Positions 19,958 through 28,926 of a DNA stretch of 64,000 nucleotides are shown one piece after another. Under the pieces are notes generated by a model. That model was not told the origin of the DNA. It ran no database searches and worked only from the letters and a program-made list of their open reading frames with translations. Source of the DNA: Methylacidiphilum kamchatkense Kam1 (GTDB lineage: Bacteria > Verrucomicrobiota > Verrucomicrobiia > Methylacidiphilales > Methylacidiphilaceae); the NCBI RefSeq assembly GCF_007475525.1, contig NZ_CP037899.1, positions 1,736,001-1,800,000 of the forward strand, read 5' to 3'. The first letter of the stretch is position 1. Each line of letters begins with the position of its first letter. The translations under genes and the position numbers were made by a program.

Positions 19958-22131
19958 AGTCAAAAGTTAAAATTTTAGTTCTTTTTCTTGGAACCTGTCT
20001 TTTGTGGGGACTTTTCGATAAGCTTCCTGCCTATGGGGATCTTACAGAGTCCCAATGTGCTAAAGTAGCAAAAACGGTAGCTTCGCTTCTGCAACAAGCG
20101 CATTTTTCGCAAAAGCCAGCTGATGAGAAATTATCCCAAGTCTTTTTAAAAGACTATTTGGATGCACTCGACTTTAGTCACATGGTTTTTCTCCAATCTG
20201 ATATTGATGAATTCAATGAAAAATATGGGAAAAAACTTTTCGACTACATCTACCAAGAGGACCTTACCCCTGCCTTTGACATCTATTCTAGATACATCCA
20301 TAGACTGACTGAAAGAGAAAGTTTAATTGAAGGGCTCTTGGCTACGCCTCATGACTTTACCAAAGATGAATATTATCAAACAGATAGATCTAAAATGCCC
20401 TGGCCAAAAACAGAAGAGGAAGCCAAGGATTTATGGCGAAAAAGAATCAAATTTGAGCTGCTCCAAGGCAAACTGGCTAATGAAAAACCCGAACAAACAA
20501 AAAAGACCATATCGAGAAGATACGCCAGGCTTCTCAAAGAAATGCGCGAAGCCGACTCCGAAGAAATTCTTGATTACTATCTTAATGCCCTAACCCATGC
20601 CTATGACCCGCATTCGGATTACCAATCGCCAAGCGAAGCAAAAAATTTTGAAATCAATAGCATCAAGCTTTCTCTCACGGGAATCGGTGCCGTTTTAAAA
20701 TCCGAAGAGGGCTATCCCAAAATCGTTAGCCTCGTTCCTGGAGGCCCTGCAGACCTGGATAAAAGACTCAAGCCAAACGATCGAATCGTGGCCGTGCAGC
20801 AGGAAAAAGGAGAGCCTGTTGATGTGGTAGACATGAAGCTGAATAAAGTTGTTGAAATGATTAGAGGAGAAAAGGGCACCAAGGTTACGCTAATAGTGAT
20901 CCCTGCAGATAGCCCAGATGATTCGGTCAGAAAATCGGTGACCCTCGTCCGAGATGAAGTGAAGCTGAACGAACAGCGAGCCAAAGCCTTCGTGTATGAA
21001 AAAACCGAAAAAGATGGGAAAATGGAGCGACTGGGAGTGATACAGCTTCCTGGTTTTTATGAACATGCAAGCGATGATGTTGCCCTTTTGATAAAAAGAC
21101 TAGAGAAAGAGAAAATTTCTGGCCTTGTGCTCGATCTTAGAAAAAATGGAGGAGGGATGCTGGAAGAAGCCGTCAACATGACGGCGCTGTTTATCAAAGA
21201 TGGTCCCGTTGTGCAAGTCAAAGACTTCCGGGGTCGAGTCCAACCTTTCCTTATTTCTTCAAACAGGTATTGTTATGGCGGACCCTTAGTGGTTCTTATT
21301 AGTCGGTTTAGCGCTTCGGCTTCAGAGATTGTGGCTGCTGCCTTACAAGACTACGGACGAGCAATCATCGTTGGCGATCAAGTGTCTCATGGGAAAGGAA
21401 CCGTTCAAACTTTAATTTCGTTGTCTGATTTTATGCCATGGGATTTTCATGGGGATCCCGGTAGACTGAAAGTAACCGTTCAAAAATTTTATCGGATCAC
21501 TGGATTGACGACTCAACAGCATGGGGTCGCCTCTGACATTGTCTTTCCCTCCCTCGATGATTATTTAGAAATCGGTGAATCTTCTTTGCCAAACTACTTA
21601 CCAGCCGATCAGATTAATCCAATGAATTTTCAAAAAGTAAACACTGGTCTGTCCACCATTGTCCCTGTCCTTCAACGCCGATCGGCACAACGAATTGCTT
21701 CTAGCATTGATTTTATCCATTTGAATTCAGAAATTGAGGTATTAAAGAAAAAAATGTCCGAAAAGCTTGTTTCCTTAAACGAAGCTCAAAGGAAAAAAGA
21801 AAAAGAAGAATTTGCATTGCTCAAAAAGAATTATGAAACTGCAAGAGCCGAACAGAAATCTTCTTACGATAAAATATACGAATTTGATATTGAGTCAGTA
21901 AAGAATCATAAAGAACCAAAAATCATCACAAATACCGTAGAGAAGACAAGTCCTACCACGGATAATTCTCTTGAGGACACAAAAATTTTGGATGAAAAAT
22001 TCGATGATAGTTTGAATTCATCCCCCAAGAATGATTTTGTGATGCTGGAAACCCTTAATGTTCTGAAAGATTACATTTTTGCTTTGCAAGAACCAAAGAA
22101 CATTCTTGTGCTAAAAAATGAGAACTCTTAA
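19948..22131 (+). CDS. C-terminal processing (tail-specific) protease, S41A family
   Basis: The 727-residue protein has a signal peptide (KILVLFLGTCLLWGLF), an N-terminal helical domain resembling E. coli Prc, and a PDZ domain (about residues 235-320: LTGIGAVLKSEEGYPKIVSLVPGGPA). The S41 catalytic core has Ser in SRFSASASEIVAAAL and Lys in GDQVSHGKGTVQT. A Prc-like charged C-terminal region (about 590-720, coiled-coil, Lys/Glu-rich) follows. It cleaves envelope proteins from their C-termini. ATG codons at 19948 and 19954 both fit; the second gives the usual ATGA overlap with serS. The size and domain order match Prc rather than the shorter CtpA. Confidence 0.93.
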   Translation: MFMKSKVKILVLFLGTCLLWGLFDKLPAYGDLTESQCAKVAKTVASLLQQAHFSQKPADEKLSQVFLKDYLDALDFSHMVFLQSDIDEFNEKYGKKLFDYIYQEDLTPAFDIYSRYIHRLTERESLIEGLLATPHDFTKDEYYQTDRSKMPWPKTEEEAKDLWRKRIKFELLQGKLANEKPEQTKKTISRRYARLLKEMREADSEEILDYYLNALTHAYDPHSDYQSPSEAKNFEINSIKLSLTGIGAVLKSEEGYPKIVSLVPGGPADLDKRLKPNDRIVAVQQEKGEPVDVVDMKLNKVVEMIRGEKGTKVTLIVIPADSPDDSVRKSVTLVRDEVKLNEQRAKAFVYEKTEKDGKMERLGVIQLPGFYEHASDDVALLIKRLEKEKISGLVLDLRKNGGGMLEEAVNMTALFIKDGPVVQVKDFRGRVQPFLISSNRYCYGGPLVVLISRFSASASEIVAAALQDYGRAIIVGDQVSHGKGTVQTLISLSDFMPWDFHGDPGRLKVTVQKFYRITGLTTQQHGVASDIVFPSLDDYLEIGESSLPNYLPADQINPMNFQKVNTGLSTIVPVLQRRSAQRIASSIDFIHLNSEIEVLKKKMSEKLVSLNEAQRKKEKEEFALLKKNYETARAEQKSSYDKIYEFDIESVKNHKEPKIITNTVEKTSPTTDNSLEDTKILDEKFDDSLNSSPKNDFVMLETLNVLKDYIFALQEPKNILVLKNENS

Positions 22132-22335
22132 CACCTTTGCCTTGTAATTTCCTTGACAGTACTTTCTTATTTTATTAATTTGCATTCGAGCAATGGCTAC
22201 GTGTCAGCCAATGTCAAAAAGAAAAACAATGCAATGATATGCTTAAGAAGTCTATTGGCATGATGCGTAGGTCTTATTTATTCTTACAAAATAGTCTTAC
22301 ATGCAAAAAAGGCAGATGATAGATAGCTTATCTCT

Positions 22336-22611
22336 ATGTCATCGACAAATACTATTGAGCTAGAAGGAACGATAGTCGCTATCCTACCAGGGACGATGTT
22401 TCGTGTCGAACTCGACAACAAACATCAGGTTTTAGCCCATATTTCTGGGAAAATGAGGAAAAATTTTGTTCGGCTCACCTATGGGGATAGAGTGAAGCTA
22501 GAAATGTCTCCTCATGATTTGACAAAAGCAAGAATTTTATATCGCATTGATAGGATTCATCCCCCACCCCCTCCTGCCACACAGAAAAAGCCTCGTCAGA
22601 AACAAGTATAG
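22336..22611 (+). CDS. infA: Translation initiation factor IF-1
   Basis: The 91-residue protein is an S1/OB-fold IF-1: [36 protein letters not shown] and [21 protein letters not shown]. It blocks the ribosomal A site during initiation. It is about 18 residues longer than usual because of a Pro- and Lys-rich tail ([17 protein letters not shown]). It stands alone rather than in a ribosomal-protein operon. A perfect -35-like TTGACA occurs at 22153-22158 but I see no good matching -10. Confidence 0.93.
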   Translation: MSSTNTIELEGTIVAILPGTMFRVELDNKHQVLAHISGKMRKNFVRLTYGDRVKLEMSPHDLTKARILYRIDRIHPPPPPATQKKPRQKQV

Positions 22612-22668
22612 AGAAAAAGTTTTTTGATTATTTAAAGACCAGTTTTTCTGTTTTTGGCATAGCGGGAC

Positions 22669-23544
22669 ATGGGGATAAATATGGAACCGATTCCTAGTAA
22701 AACAAAAAGAAGATTCTTTTTAAATGTTCTCATGTCTTCTTTTTTTAAAAAGAGAGAAGGAATCGAACATAGGCCCCAATTCCCAAAAGTAAATTCCGGA
22801 CAAATCTGTTTAACATGGGTAGGACACGCCTCTTTTCTTTTGCAAACCCATAAACATAACATTTTAATTGATCCAAATTGGTCGAATTGGATGCTTATCA
22901 TTAGGCGACTCAAAAGGGCAGGAATTGCTTTGGATGCTCTCCCATCAATCGACCTTGTCCTTATTACTCATGCACATTTTGATCATTTAAATAAAAAGAC
23001 TTTGAAAATGATTGCTAAAAATCAGCCTATCATTGTTCCCAAGGGGGTAAAGAACTTAGTGAGAGGCATTGGATTTGAAAAAATTTTAGAAATGAATTGG
23101 TGGGAAAAAATAGAAATAGATGGAACCGAAATTACATTTACTCCTGCTAAGCATTGGGGAGCAAGAGTTTTGGCTGATTTCTATCGTGGCTATGGAGGCT
23201 ATTGCCTCAAATTTGATGGAAGATCTGTCTATCATTGCGGAGATACCGCTTACTTTGAAAAATTTTCAGAAATTGGTGAGCGACTTCACCCAGAAGTTGT
23301 TTTGATGCCTATTGGTTCCTATGACCCACCTTCAGGACGTGACGTGCATATTAATCCAGAAAAAGCTGTTCAAGCCTTTCAAGAACTCCGAGGCAAAATA
23401 ATGATCCCAATGCATTTTGGAACTTATCGAATGAGTTATGAACCTCTCCACGAACCAGCCTATCGGCTCATCATGGCTGCGAAAAAAAAGGGTATTCTCT
23501 CACAAGTTTGTTTTCTGAATGAGGGAATTCCTACTATATTGTAA
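22669..23544 (+). CDS. Metallo-beta-lactamase-fold hydrolase (UlaG/NAPE-PLD-like)
   Basis: The 291-residue protein keeps the full metal-binding set of the MBL superfamily: HAHFDH (about residues 103-108), a His in AKHWGAR, an Asp in HCGDTAYF and a final His in PMHFGTY. The N-terminal LTWVGHASFLLQT strand and the DPNWS stretch match the UlaG/NAPE-PLD branch. NAPE-PLD relatives hydrolyse phosphodiester bonds in N-acyl phospholipids; the substrate here is unknown. About 40 basic residues precede the fold, without a clear signal peptide. ATG codons at 22669 and 22681 are both possible. Confidence 0.85.
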   Translation: MGINMEPIPSKTKRRFFLNVLMSSFFKKREGIEHRPQFPKVNSGQICLTWVGHASFLLQTHKHNILIDPNWSNWMLIIRRLKRAGIALDALPSIDLVLITHAHFDHLNKKTLKMIAKNQPIIVPKGVKNLVRGIGFEKILEMNWWEKIEIDGTEITFTPAKHWGARVLADFYRGYGGYCLKFDGRSVYHCGDTAYFEKFSEIGERLHPEVVLMPIGSYDPPSGRDVHINPEKAVQAFQELRGKIMIPMHFGTYRMSYEPLHEPAYRLIMAAKKKGILSQVCFLNEGIPTIL

Positions 23545-23765
23545 CTTTTATAGAGTGAAGAGGGCCGAAAGCCTAATTTCTTTCAAGAAATGGAATGCAA
23601 GCAGAGCTTTATGCCTTCCTCAGGTTTTTTGACTTGCAAGCTATCCCTCATGGAGCTAGTATTTCAACATAAACACGCACGTAATCGCCTTTGGACAAGT
23701 GGTGCCGTTTCCAAAAGGCAAAAGATTGTTAAGAAAACTACACGAATAATTTAAATTTTGAAATT

Positions 23766-23842
23766 GGAGCCATAGCTCAATTATTGGTTAGAGCACTGCC
23801 CTGTCACGGCAGGGGTTGCGGGTTCGAGCCCCGTTGGCTCCG
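23766..23842 (+). tRNA. tRNA-Asp (anticodon GTC)
   Basis: The acceptor stem is GGAGCCA with TGGCTCC and discriminator G (23766-23772 and 23835-23842). The D stem is GCTC/GAGC, and the anticodon stem CTGCC/GGCAG holds loop CTGTCAC, anticodon GTC. The T arm is GCGGG, TTCGAGC, CCCGT. All four stems pair and the invariant TTCGA is present. The 3' CCA is not encoded. Confidence 0.97.
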
Positions 23843-23867
23843 AGAAATTTTTGGTATTTGGCACATA

Positions 23868-24662
23868 GTGAAAGGAAGCCTGCAAAGCGCTTATTCTGCC
23901 CTTTTTTCAAGATCCATCACTTTATCTATTGAATTTTTAATTGGATGCTTTTGCCTTCTTGCTCCTATTTTTTTCTCTGCAGAATGCTACGCTCAAAATG
24001 AAGGACAAGTACTTGTTCGTTGGTATGGTCATGCTTTTGTCTATCTGATTTCTTCTACGGGTGTTCGAGTCGCCATTGATCCTTATGGGGAAGATACTGT
24101 TAAATATAAGTTTCCCGATCGACTGCAAGCTGATGTTGTTTTAATTAGTTCTGAATCTGAAGATAGATCAGCCGGTGAAAAACTATTCGGCACCCCACAA
24201 ATCTTTCGAAGCATAACGGCCGTAGGTCCCAACAATGCACGAGGTCATATTTTCAAAGGCATACAAACCTTTCGTGATAAATCTCAAGGATCCTTACATG
24301 GCAAAAATACAGCATTCGTCTTCAAGCTTGACAGAGTCAATTTTGCCCATCTAGGCGATTTAGCCCATCCCCTCAACCAAGACCAGTTAGCCGAATTCGG
24401 CAAGGTTGATGTTCTCTTTCTCCCAATTGGTAATGAAACGCTTTCTAACGAAGAATTAGACAAAATAGCCTTGGATCTTGGCGCTCGTATCATAATACCC
24501 ATCGCTTTTAAAACAAGTCTCAGTGGTGATCTTGACCTCCGTCCTCTAGCTAATTACTTGGAGGGGAAAAAAAATGTGCGTTTTATCGACAGTTCTGAAA
24601 TAATGGTCAGCCAACTAGACCTTCCTTCAGAACCTTGGATTTATGTCCTCAAAGAGCCATAA
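23868..24662 (+). CDS. Exported metallo-beta-lactamase-fold protein lacking the metal site
   Basis: From the GTG at 23868 the protein has 264 residues. There is a hydrophobic N-terminal signal (FLIGCFCLLAPIFFSAECYAQ), then an MBL-like fold beginning VLVRWYGHAFVYLIS and ending with IIIPIAFK. It resembles the neighbouring MBL protein in layout, and FAHLGDLAHPL matches the strand carrying the Asp ligand. The HxHxDH motif, however, is replaced by SSESEDR and the last His by PIAF. It is therefore probably not a hydrolase of the usual kind. The start is inferred; a longer frame would run through the tRNA. It may be expressed from the tRNA-Asp promoter. Confidence 0.72.
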   Translation: MKGSLQSAYSALFSRSITLSIEFLIGCFCLLAPIFFSAECYAQNEGQVLVRWYGHAFVYLISSTGVRVAIDPYGEDTVKYKFPDRLQADVVLISSESEDRSAGEKLFGTPQIFRSITAVGPNNARGHIFKGIQTFRDKSQGSLHGKNTAFVFKLDRVNFAHLGDLAHPLNQDQLAEFGKVDVLFLPIGNETLSNEELDKIALDLGARIIIPIAFKTSLSGDLDLRPLANYLEGKKNVRFIDSSEIMVSQLDLPSEPWIYVLKEP

Positions 24663-24997
24663 TTCTGCTACCTACCAATCGTAAGTTTGTTAAACTTTTT
24701 TGTGAGCAAAAGTTGAAATTTTTACTTTCTTAAAAAAGATAGAAAAAATAAAAAGGATAGTAGGAACCGATCCCTGTAGCCATAGGAGGTGGTAAGTCTT
24801 ATTGCTTGTAGGGAGGCTGCCAGTGGGAGAAGCAGCAACCAGGAGCACTGTCCATGAAGTATTGTAGTCCATGAGGTATAGAAGGGCCTAATAATATGGA
24901 ATCGATATCTTTTTTTTTAAGAGCTTTAGTTGGATATAACAACTTAATATTCCTACAACAATTGGCATTAATGTAAAAAGAAAGGAGAGAAGGTATT
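24663..24997. other. Intergenic region upstream of purD
   Basis: There is no gene I can support in these 335 bases. A strong ribosome-binding-like AGGAGGTGG (24784-24792) is followed by a 21-codon frame from a TTG at 24802, but the peptide is not recognisable. The stretch 24780-24890 is less AT-rich than its surroundings and may be a gene remnant. AAGGAG at 24982-24987 is the ribosome binding site that fixes the GTG start of purD at 24998. Confidence 0.45.
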
Positions 24998-26299
24998 GTG
25001 AAGGTTCTCGTAGTTGGTGGCGGTGGCAGAGAGCATGCACTCTGTTGGTCATTTAAAAAAGATCCGACTGTAAAAAAGATTTTTGTTGCACCAGGCAATG
25101 CTGGGACCGAAGAATTCTGTACTAATCTCCCCATTGGGATCTATGACATGGATAATCTTTTTCATTGGGCTAGGGAAAATCGACCAGATCTCACAGTAGT
25201 AGGTCCAGAAGCGCCTCTTTGCGATGGGATTGCCGATAAATTTGAATCAATCGGGCTGAAAATCGTTGGCCCCAAGAAAAGGGCAGCTAGACTAGAAGGC
25301 AGTAAAGCATGGACCAAAGAACTTATGGTCCATTACAAAATCCCAACTGCTGAAGCTAGAATCTTTGAAAACCCTATCGATGCCATCCATTTTAGCAAAA
25401 GTTTTCATTTTCCCCAAGTTATTAAAGCCGATGGGCTTGCTTCAGGCAAAGGAGTTCTGATTGTTCATGATCCTACTCAGGCTGAAAACTCCATTCGCAA
25501 GTTAATGGATCAAAAAATCTTCGGAGCTGCCTGCAAAAAGATTCTTATTGAAGAATTTCTCGAAGGGATAGAGCTTTCGCTTTTTGTCCTTCTGGATGGT
25601 CAAAACTATCGGGTTTTGGCAGCGATTCATGACTATAAAAAGGCTTTTGACTTTGACAAAGGTTTGAATACAGGAGGAATGGGTGCCTTTTTCCCAAGTC
25701 CAATCTTTGATGCCTCCCTACAGAGTTCTATAGAGAAAAAAATCCTTTTGCCCCTTCTGGAGGCGTTCCAAAAAGAGCAGATTATATATAAAGGCATTCT
25801 CTATGCTGGTTTAATGATTACTCGCTTTGGCCCAGCTGTTTTGGAGTTTAATATCAGACTTGGAGATCCTGAGGCTCAGGTTTTGATTCCAGCATTACAA
25901 ACCTCTTTTTTAGAAATCGCTCAGGCTCTCACAGAAACAAAACTGGAAGCACTAAAGATTCAGTTTAATGAAAACCTTCACTATGTTGGTGTCGTCGTGG
26001 CTGCCCAAGGTTATCCGGAACATATTGAAATAGGCAAAGAAATTACCCTCAACGAACAGGGTCTTACTGAGGAGGAACGGAAGCAAAGCTTGTTGTTTCA
26101 TTCGGGAACAAAAAAGATAGACGGCAGGCTTGTCTCCTCAAGTGGCAGAGTGTTATGTTCGGTAGGCTGGGCTCAATCCCTGGAAGAAGCGAAAAAAATG
26201 GCGTATCGTCGAATAGATACCATCCATTTTGAGGGGATGTTCTACAGGAAGGACATCGGCCAACTGCATATTCCTTCGTTCTTTTTAAAGCAGGTTTAG
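24998..26299 (+). CDS. purD: Phosphoribosylamine-glycine ligase
   Basis: This is a 433-residue ATP-grasp enzyme. The N-terminus KVLVVGGGGREHALCW is the PurD Rossmann motif. PELVVGPEAPL-like (here LTVVGPEAPLCDGIAD), KADGLASGKGVLIV, NTGGMGAFFPSP and FNIRLGDPEAQVLIP are diagnostic. It makes glycinamide ribonucleotide in the second step of purine synthesis. It starts with GTG, supported by a strong AAGGAG 10 bases upstream. No other pur gene is adjacent. Confidence 0.97.
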   Translation: MKVLVVGGGGREHALCWSFKKDPTVKKIFVAPGNAGTEEFCTNLPIGIYDMDNLFHWARENRPDLTVVGPEAPLCDGIADKFESIGLKIVGPKKRAARLEGSKAWTKELMVHYKIPTAEARIFENPIDAIHFSKSFHFPQVIKADGLASGKGVLIVHDPTQAENSIRKLMDQKIFGAACKKILIEEFLEGIELSLFVLLDGQNYRVLAAIHDYKKAFDFDKGLNTGGMGAFFPSPIFDASLQSSIEKKILLPLLEAFQKEQIIYKGILYAGLMITRFGPAVLEFNIRLGDPEAQVLIPALQTSFLEIAQALTETKLEALKIQFNENLHYVGVVVAAQGYPEHIEIGKEITLNEQGLTEEERKQSLLFHSGTKKIDGRLVSSSGRVLCSVGWAQSLEEAKKMAYRRIDTIHFEGMFYRKDIGQLHIPSFFLKQV

Positions 26300-26384
26300 C
26301 AAAGGATGAAAAAATACTAATTAGTTTTTCTCAGACATTCGGGATCCACTTGCATCTTTTTAGTACTCTCATTATATATATAGC

Positions 26385-27290
26385 ATGTTCAAGCGTGTAT
26401 TTCTGTTAATTTTGACCAACATTGCCGTCATCGTTTTACTAACGCTCTTTATATCTATTTTTCATCTGGATCGTTGGTTAACCGCCTATGGAATAGATTA
26501 TTGGTCGTTATTCCTTTTCTCCTTAGTGGTAGGTTTTACAGGCAGTTTTATTTCGCTGGCCATCTCGAAATGGATGGCTAAAATGGCCTATAACATTCAG
26601 GTTATTCAACAGCCATCTAATGAAGCGGAAAGATGGTTGTTGGAAACAGTCAGGGAACTAGCCAACAGGGCCAATATCCCTATGCCCGAAGTCGGCATCT
26701 ATGAAAGTCCTGAAGTCAACGCCTTTGCGACTGGGCCATCTCGGTCTAATGCCCTGGTAGCAGTCAGCACAGGCATCCTAGAGCATATGAATAAAAAGCA
26801 AATCGCTGGGGTGCTCGGCCATGAGATTACTCATATTAGCAATGGCGATATGGTCACAATGACCTTGTTACAAGGGGTAGTGAATACTTTCGTAGTATTT
26901 CTTTCTCGGATTATAGGCTTTTTTATAGACCGTCTTTTCAGCCGGAATGATGAAAGAGAATCGATCGGTATCGGTTTTTATATGGGAATGTTTATCTCTG
27001 AAATTGTACTAGGTCTTTTAGCTTCCTTTATTGTTGCCTGGTATTCTCGAATGAGGGAATTTCGTGCCGATGCGGGTGGGGCGCATTTGGCAGGTAAAGA
27101 GGCTATGCTTTCGGCTCTCAAAAAACTAAAACAGATTATGGAGGGAGAATCGGCTTTTATTGATGAACGAGCGCCCGCCTTAAACACTTTCAAAATCAAT
27201 GGTCGACCTGGAGGAATCCTTGCTCTTCTGGCCACCCATCCGCCGCTTGAGGAAAGAATTAAAGCTCTAGAAAATCTCCCAGAGGAATAG
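26385..27290 (+). CDS. htpX: Membrane-bound zinc metalloprotease HtpX (M48)
   Basis: The 301-residue protein has two N-terminal membrane helices and then the M48 domain. The zinc-binding HEITH (GVLGHEITHISNGD) lies near residues 146-150, with two more hydrophobic segments and the third ligand Glu in REFRADAGGA. It ends with a THPPLEERIKAL motif typical of HtpX. It removes damaged membrane proteins and is often stress-induced. Length and topology are standard. Confidence 0.95.
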   Translation: MFKRVFLLILTNIAVIVLLTLFISIFHLDRWLTAYGIDYWSLFLFSLVVGFTGSFISLAISKWMAKMAYNIQVIQQPSNEAERWLLETVRELANRANIPMPEVGIYESPEVNAFATGPSRSNALVAVSTGILEHMNKKQIAGVLGHEITHISNGDMVTMTLLQGVVNTFVVFLSRIIGFFIDRLFSRNDERESIGIGFYMGMFISEIVLGLLASFIVAWYSRMREFRADAGGAHLAGKEAMLSALKKLKQIMEGESAFIDERAPALNTFKINGRPGGILALLATHPPLEERIKALENLPEE

Positions 27291-27433
27291 AAAAAAGAAG
27301 GTTTGTAAAAAGCTCTTCCTAAAGAGACGAGGCTACAAAAGAAAATAGTTTACTGCTGCAATAAAAGCCAGAAGTCTTCTTCCTAAAAAAGGGGCAGAAC
27401 GCTTTATCTCTTATTGTTTAATTTCTCTCGGTC

Positions 27434-28876
27434 TTAATCGAGGTTAAACGATAAATACTTCGTTTCTAAAAACTCTTTTATACCCCACTGCCCTCCTTCC
27501 CTTCCTATTCCAGACTCTTTGATTCCACCGAAAGGAGCTTGACAACAGGAAGGCCTCCCATCGTTTATTCCAACAATTCCAAAACGGAGAGCCTCGGATA
27601 GACGAAAAGCTCTTTTGAGATCAGAAGTCATGACATAAGAAGCCAAGCCATAATTGGTGGCATTGGCCCAACTAATAACTTCCCTTTCCATTTCGAAAGG
27701 AATGACTGGCAAAACTGGACCAAAAATTTCCTCACTAAGTATTCTTGCCGAGGGATCAGAGACCCAAACAATGGTGGGAGCAAAATACAACCCTTGGGAT
27801 TTCCCTCCACAGAGAATTTTTCCACCTTTTTCCAAGACATCAGCAAGCAATGAATGAATTTTGTGAAGGGATTGTTCGCCAACCAGCGGACCAATATCGG
27901 TACTTGGAAGCAATGGATCTCCGAGGACAAGCTTTTTTGTCTCTTCAACTAGTTTGCTGCAAAAGGGCTCGCTGATCTTTTTTTCGACATAAAGCCTATT
28001 GACGGCAACGCACGCTTGTCCTGCATTCCTAAATTTTGCCTGAATGGCTTCTCTAATAGCGGTATCTATGTCGGCATCAGCAAAGACAATCATGGGAGCA
28101 TTCCCTCCCAACTCTAAAAGAACGCCTTTTAAAGTTTTAGCTGCTTCCCTATAGATAGCCTTCCCTACGGGTATGCTGCCAGTAAATGAAATTTTTCTAA
28201 TTCTAAAATCATCAAAAAATACCTTACAAAGCCTTTCGGGATTAGCCGTTGGAAGCACTTGTAAAACTCCAGGAGGCCCTCCAGCCTTATCCCAAAGAAA
28301 GGCAAGAAAGGTTGCAGTCAATGGACTGTGTTCAGCAGGTTTAATGATGATGGTACACCCGGCGGCAATGGCCGCAGCTGCTTTTCTTGTAACCATTGCA
28401 GCTGGGAAATTCCATGGGGTAATGGCTAATACAGGCCCAACAGGTTCATAAAGTACCACGATTCGTTTGGAAGGCATCGGAGCAGGAATAGTCAACCCAT
28501 AAATACGTTTAGCTTCCTCAGCATACCACCAGACAAAACTAGCAGCATAATCGACTTCCTTTTTTCCTTCTTTAAGAGGCTTCCCCATTTCCAAAGCCAT
28601 GATTTCAGCCAACTGATTTTTTTCTTCCACAATCAATTGAGCCCAACGCGATAAAATTTGATATCGGGTATCAACCGAAGTAGCTTTCCACAGTTCAAAA
28701 GCTTCCTCAGAGGCATCAATTGCTCGAAGAGCTTCCTCTGGACCACAATCAGCAACCAACCCTATAACTCTCCCATCGATAGGACTGATCAGCTCAAAAC
28801 TATCCAATGTGTCCACCCAGCTGTTCCCTATCTTAGCGAGTTTAATAACTTTTTCATTTGTAAGTTGAGAATACAT
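27434..28876 (-). CDS. gabD: NAD(P)-dependent aldehyde dehydrogenase, succinate-semialdehyde dehydrogenase type
   Basis: The 480-residue protein has the ALDH core. ITPWNFPAAMVTRKAAAAIAAGC precedes the cofactor site, IIKPAEHSPLTA contains the binding Lys, ISFTGSIPVGKAI is the Rossmann turn, and LELGGNAPMIVF carries the general-base Glu. The catalytic Cys is in RNAGQACVAVNR, and EEIFGPVLPV and PFGGIKESGIGREGG complete the fold. The pattern is closest to GabD, which oxidises succinate semialdehyde to succinate. That substrate is inferred, since ALDH specificity cannot be read reliably by eye. No GABA transaminase is adjacent. The gene lies 50 bases downstream of the two-repeat exported protein. 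Confidence 0.82.
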   Translation of the reverse strand: MYSQLTNEKVIKLAKIGNSWVDTLDSFELISPIDGRVIGLVADCGPEEALRAIDASEEAFELWKATSVDTRYQILSRWAQLIVEEKNQLAEIMALEMGKPLKEGKKEVDYAASFVWWYAEEAKRIYGLTIPAPMPSKRIVVLYEPVGPVLAITPWNFPAAMVTRKAAAAIAAGCTIIIKPAEHSPLTATFLAFLWDKAGGPPGVLQVLPTANPERLCKVFFDDFRIRKISFTGSIPVGKAIYREAAKTLKGVLLELGGNAPMIVFADADIDTAIREAIQAKFRNAGQACVAVNRLYVEKKISEPFCSKLVEETKKLVLGDPLLPSTDIGPLVGEQSLHKIHSLLADVLEKGGKILCGGKSQGLYFAPTIVWVSDPSARILSEEIFGPVLPVIPFEMEREVISWANATNYGLASYVMTSDLKRAFRLSEALRFGIVGINDGRPSCCQAPFGGIKESGIGREGGQWGIKEFLETKYLSFNLD

Positions 28877-28926
28877 AATGACTTAGCTTTTAGAAAAAGA
28901 ATTTCTATTAACAAAAAAGCAAGAAC

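Noticed and set aside
23784-23867. Upstream extension of the MBL-like gene from 23784
   Set aside because: It would translate most of the tRNA-Asp gene; the pairing of all tRNA stems is clear, so the coding start is placed at the GTG at 23868.
24799-25134. 111-codon minus-strand frame across the purD start
   Set aside because: Most of it is antisense to purD codons; the part outside purD could be a remnant but cannot be supported.
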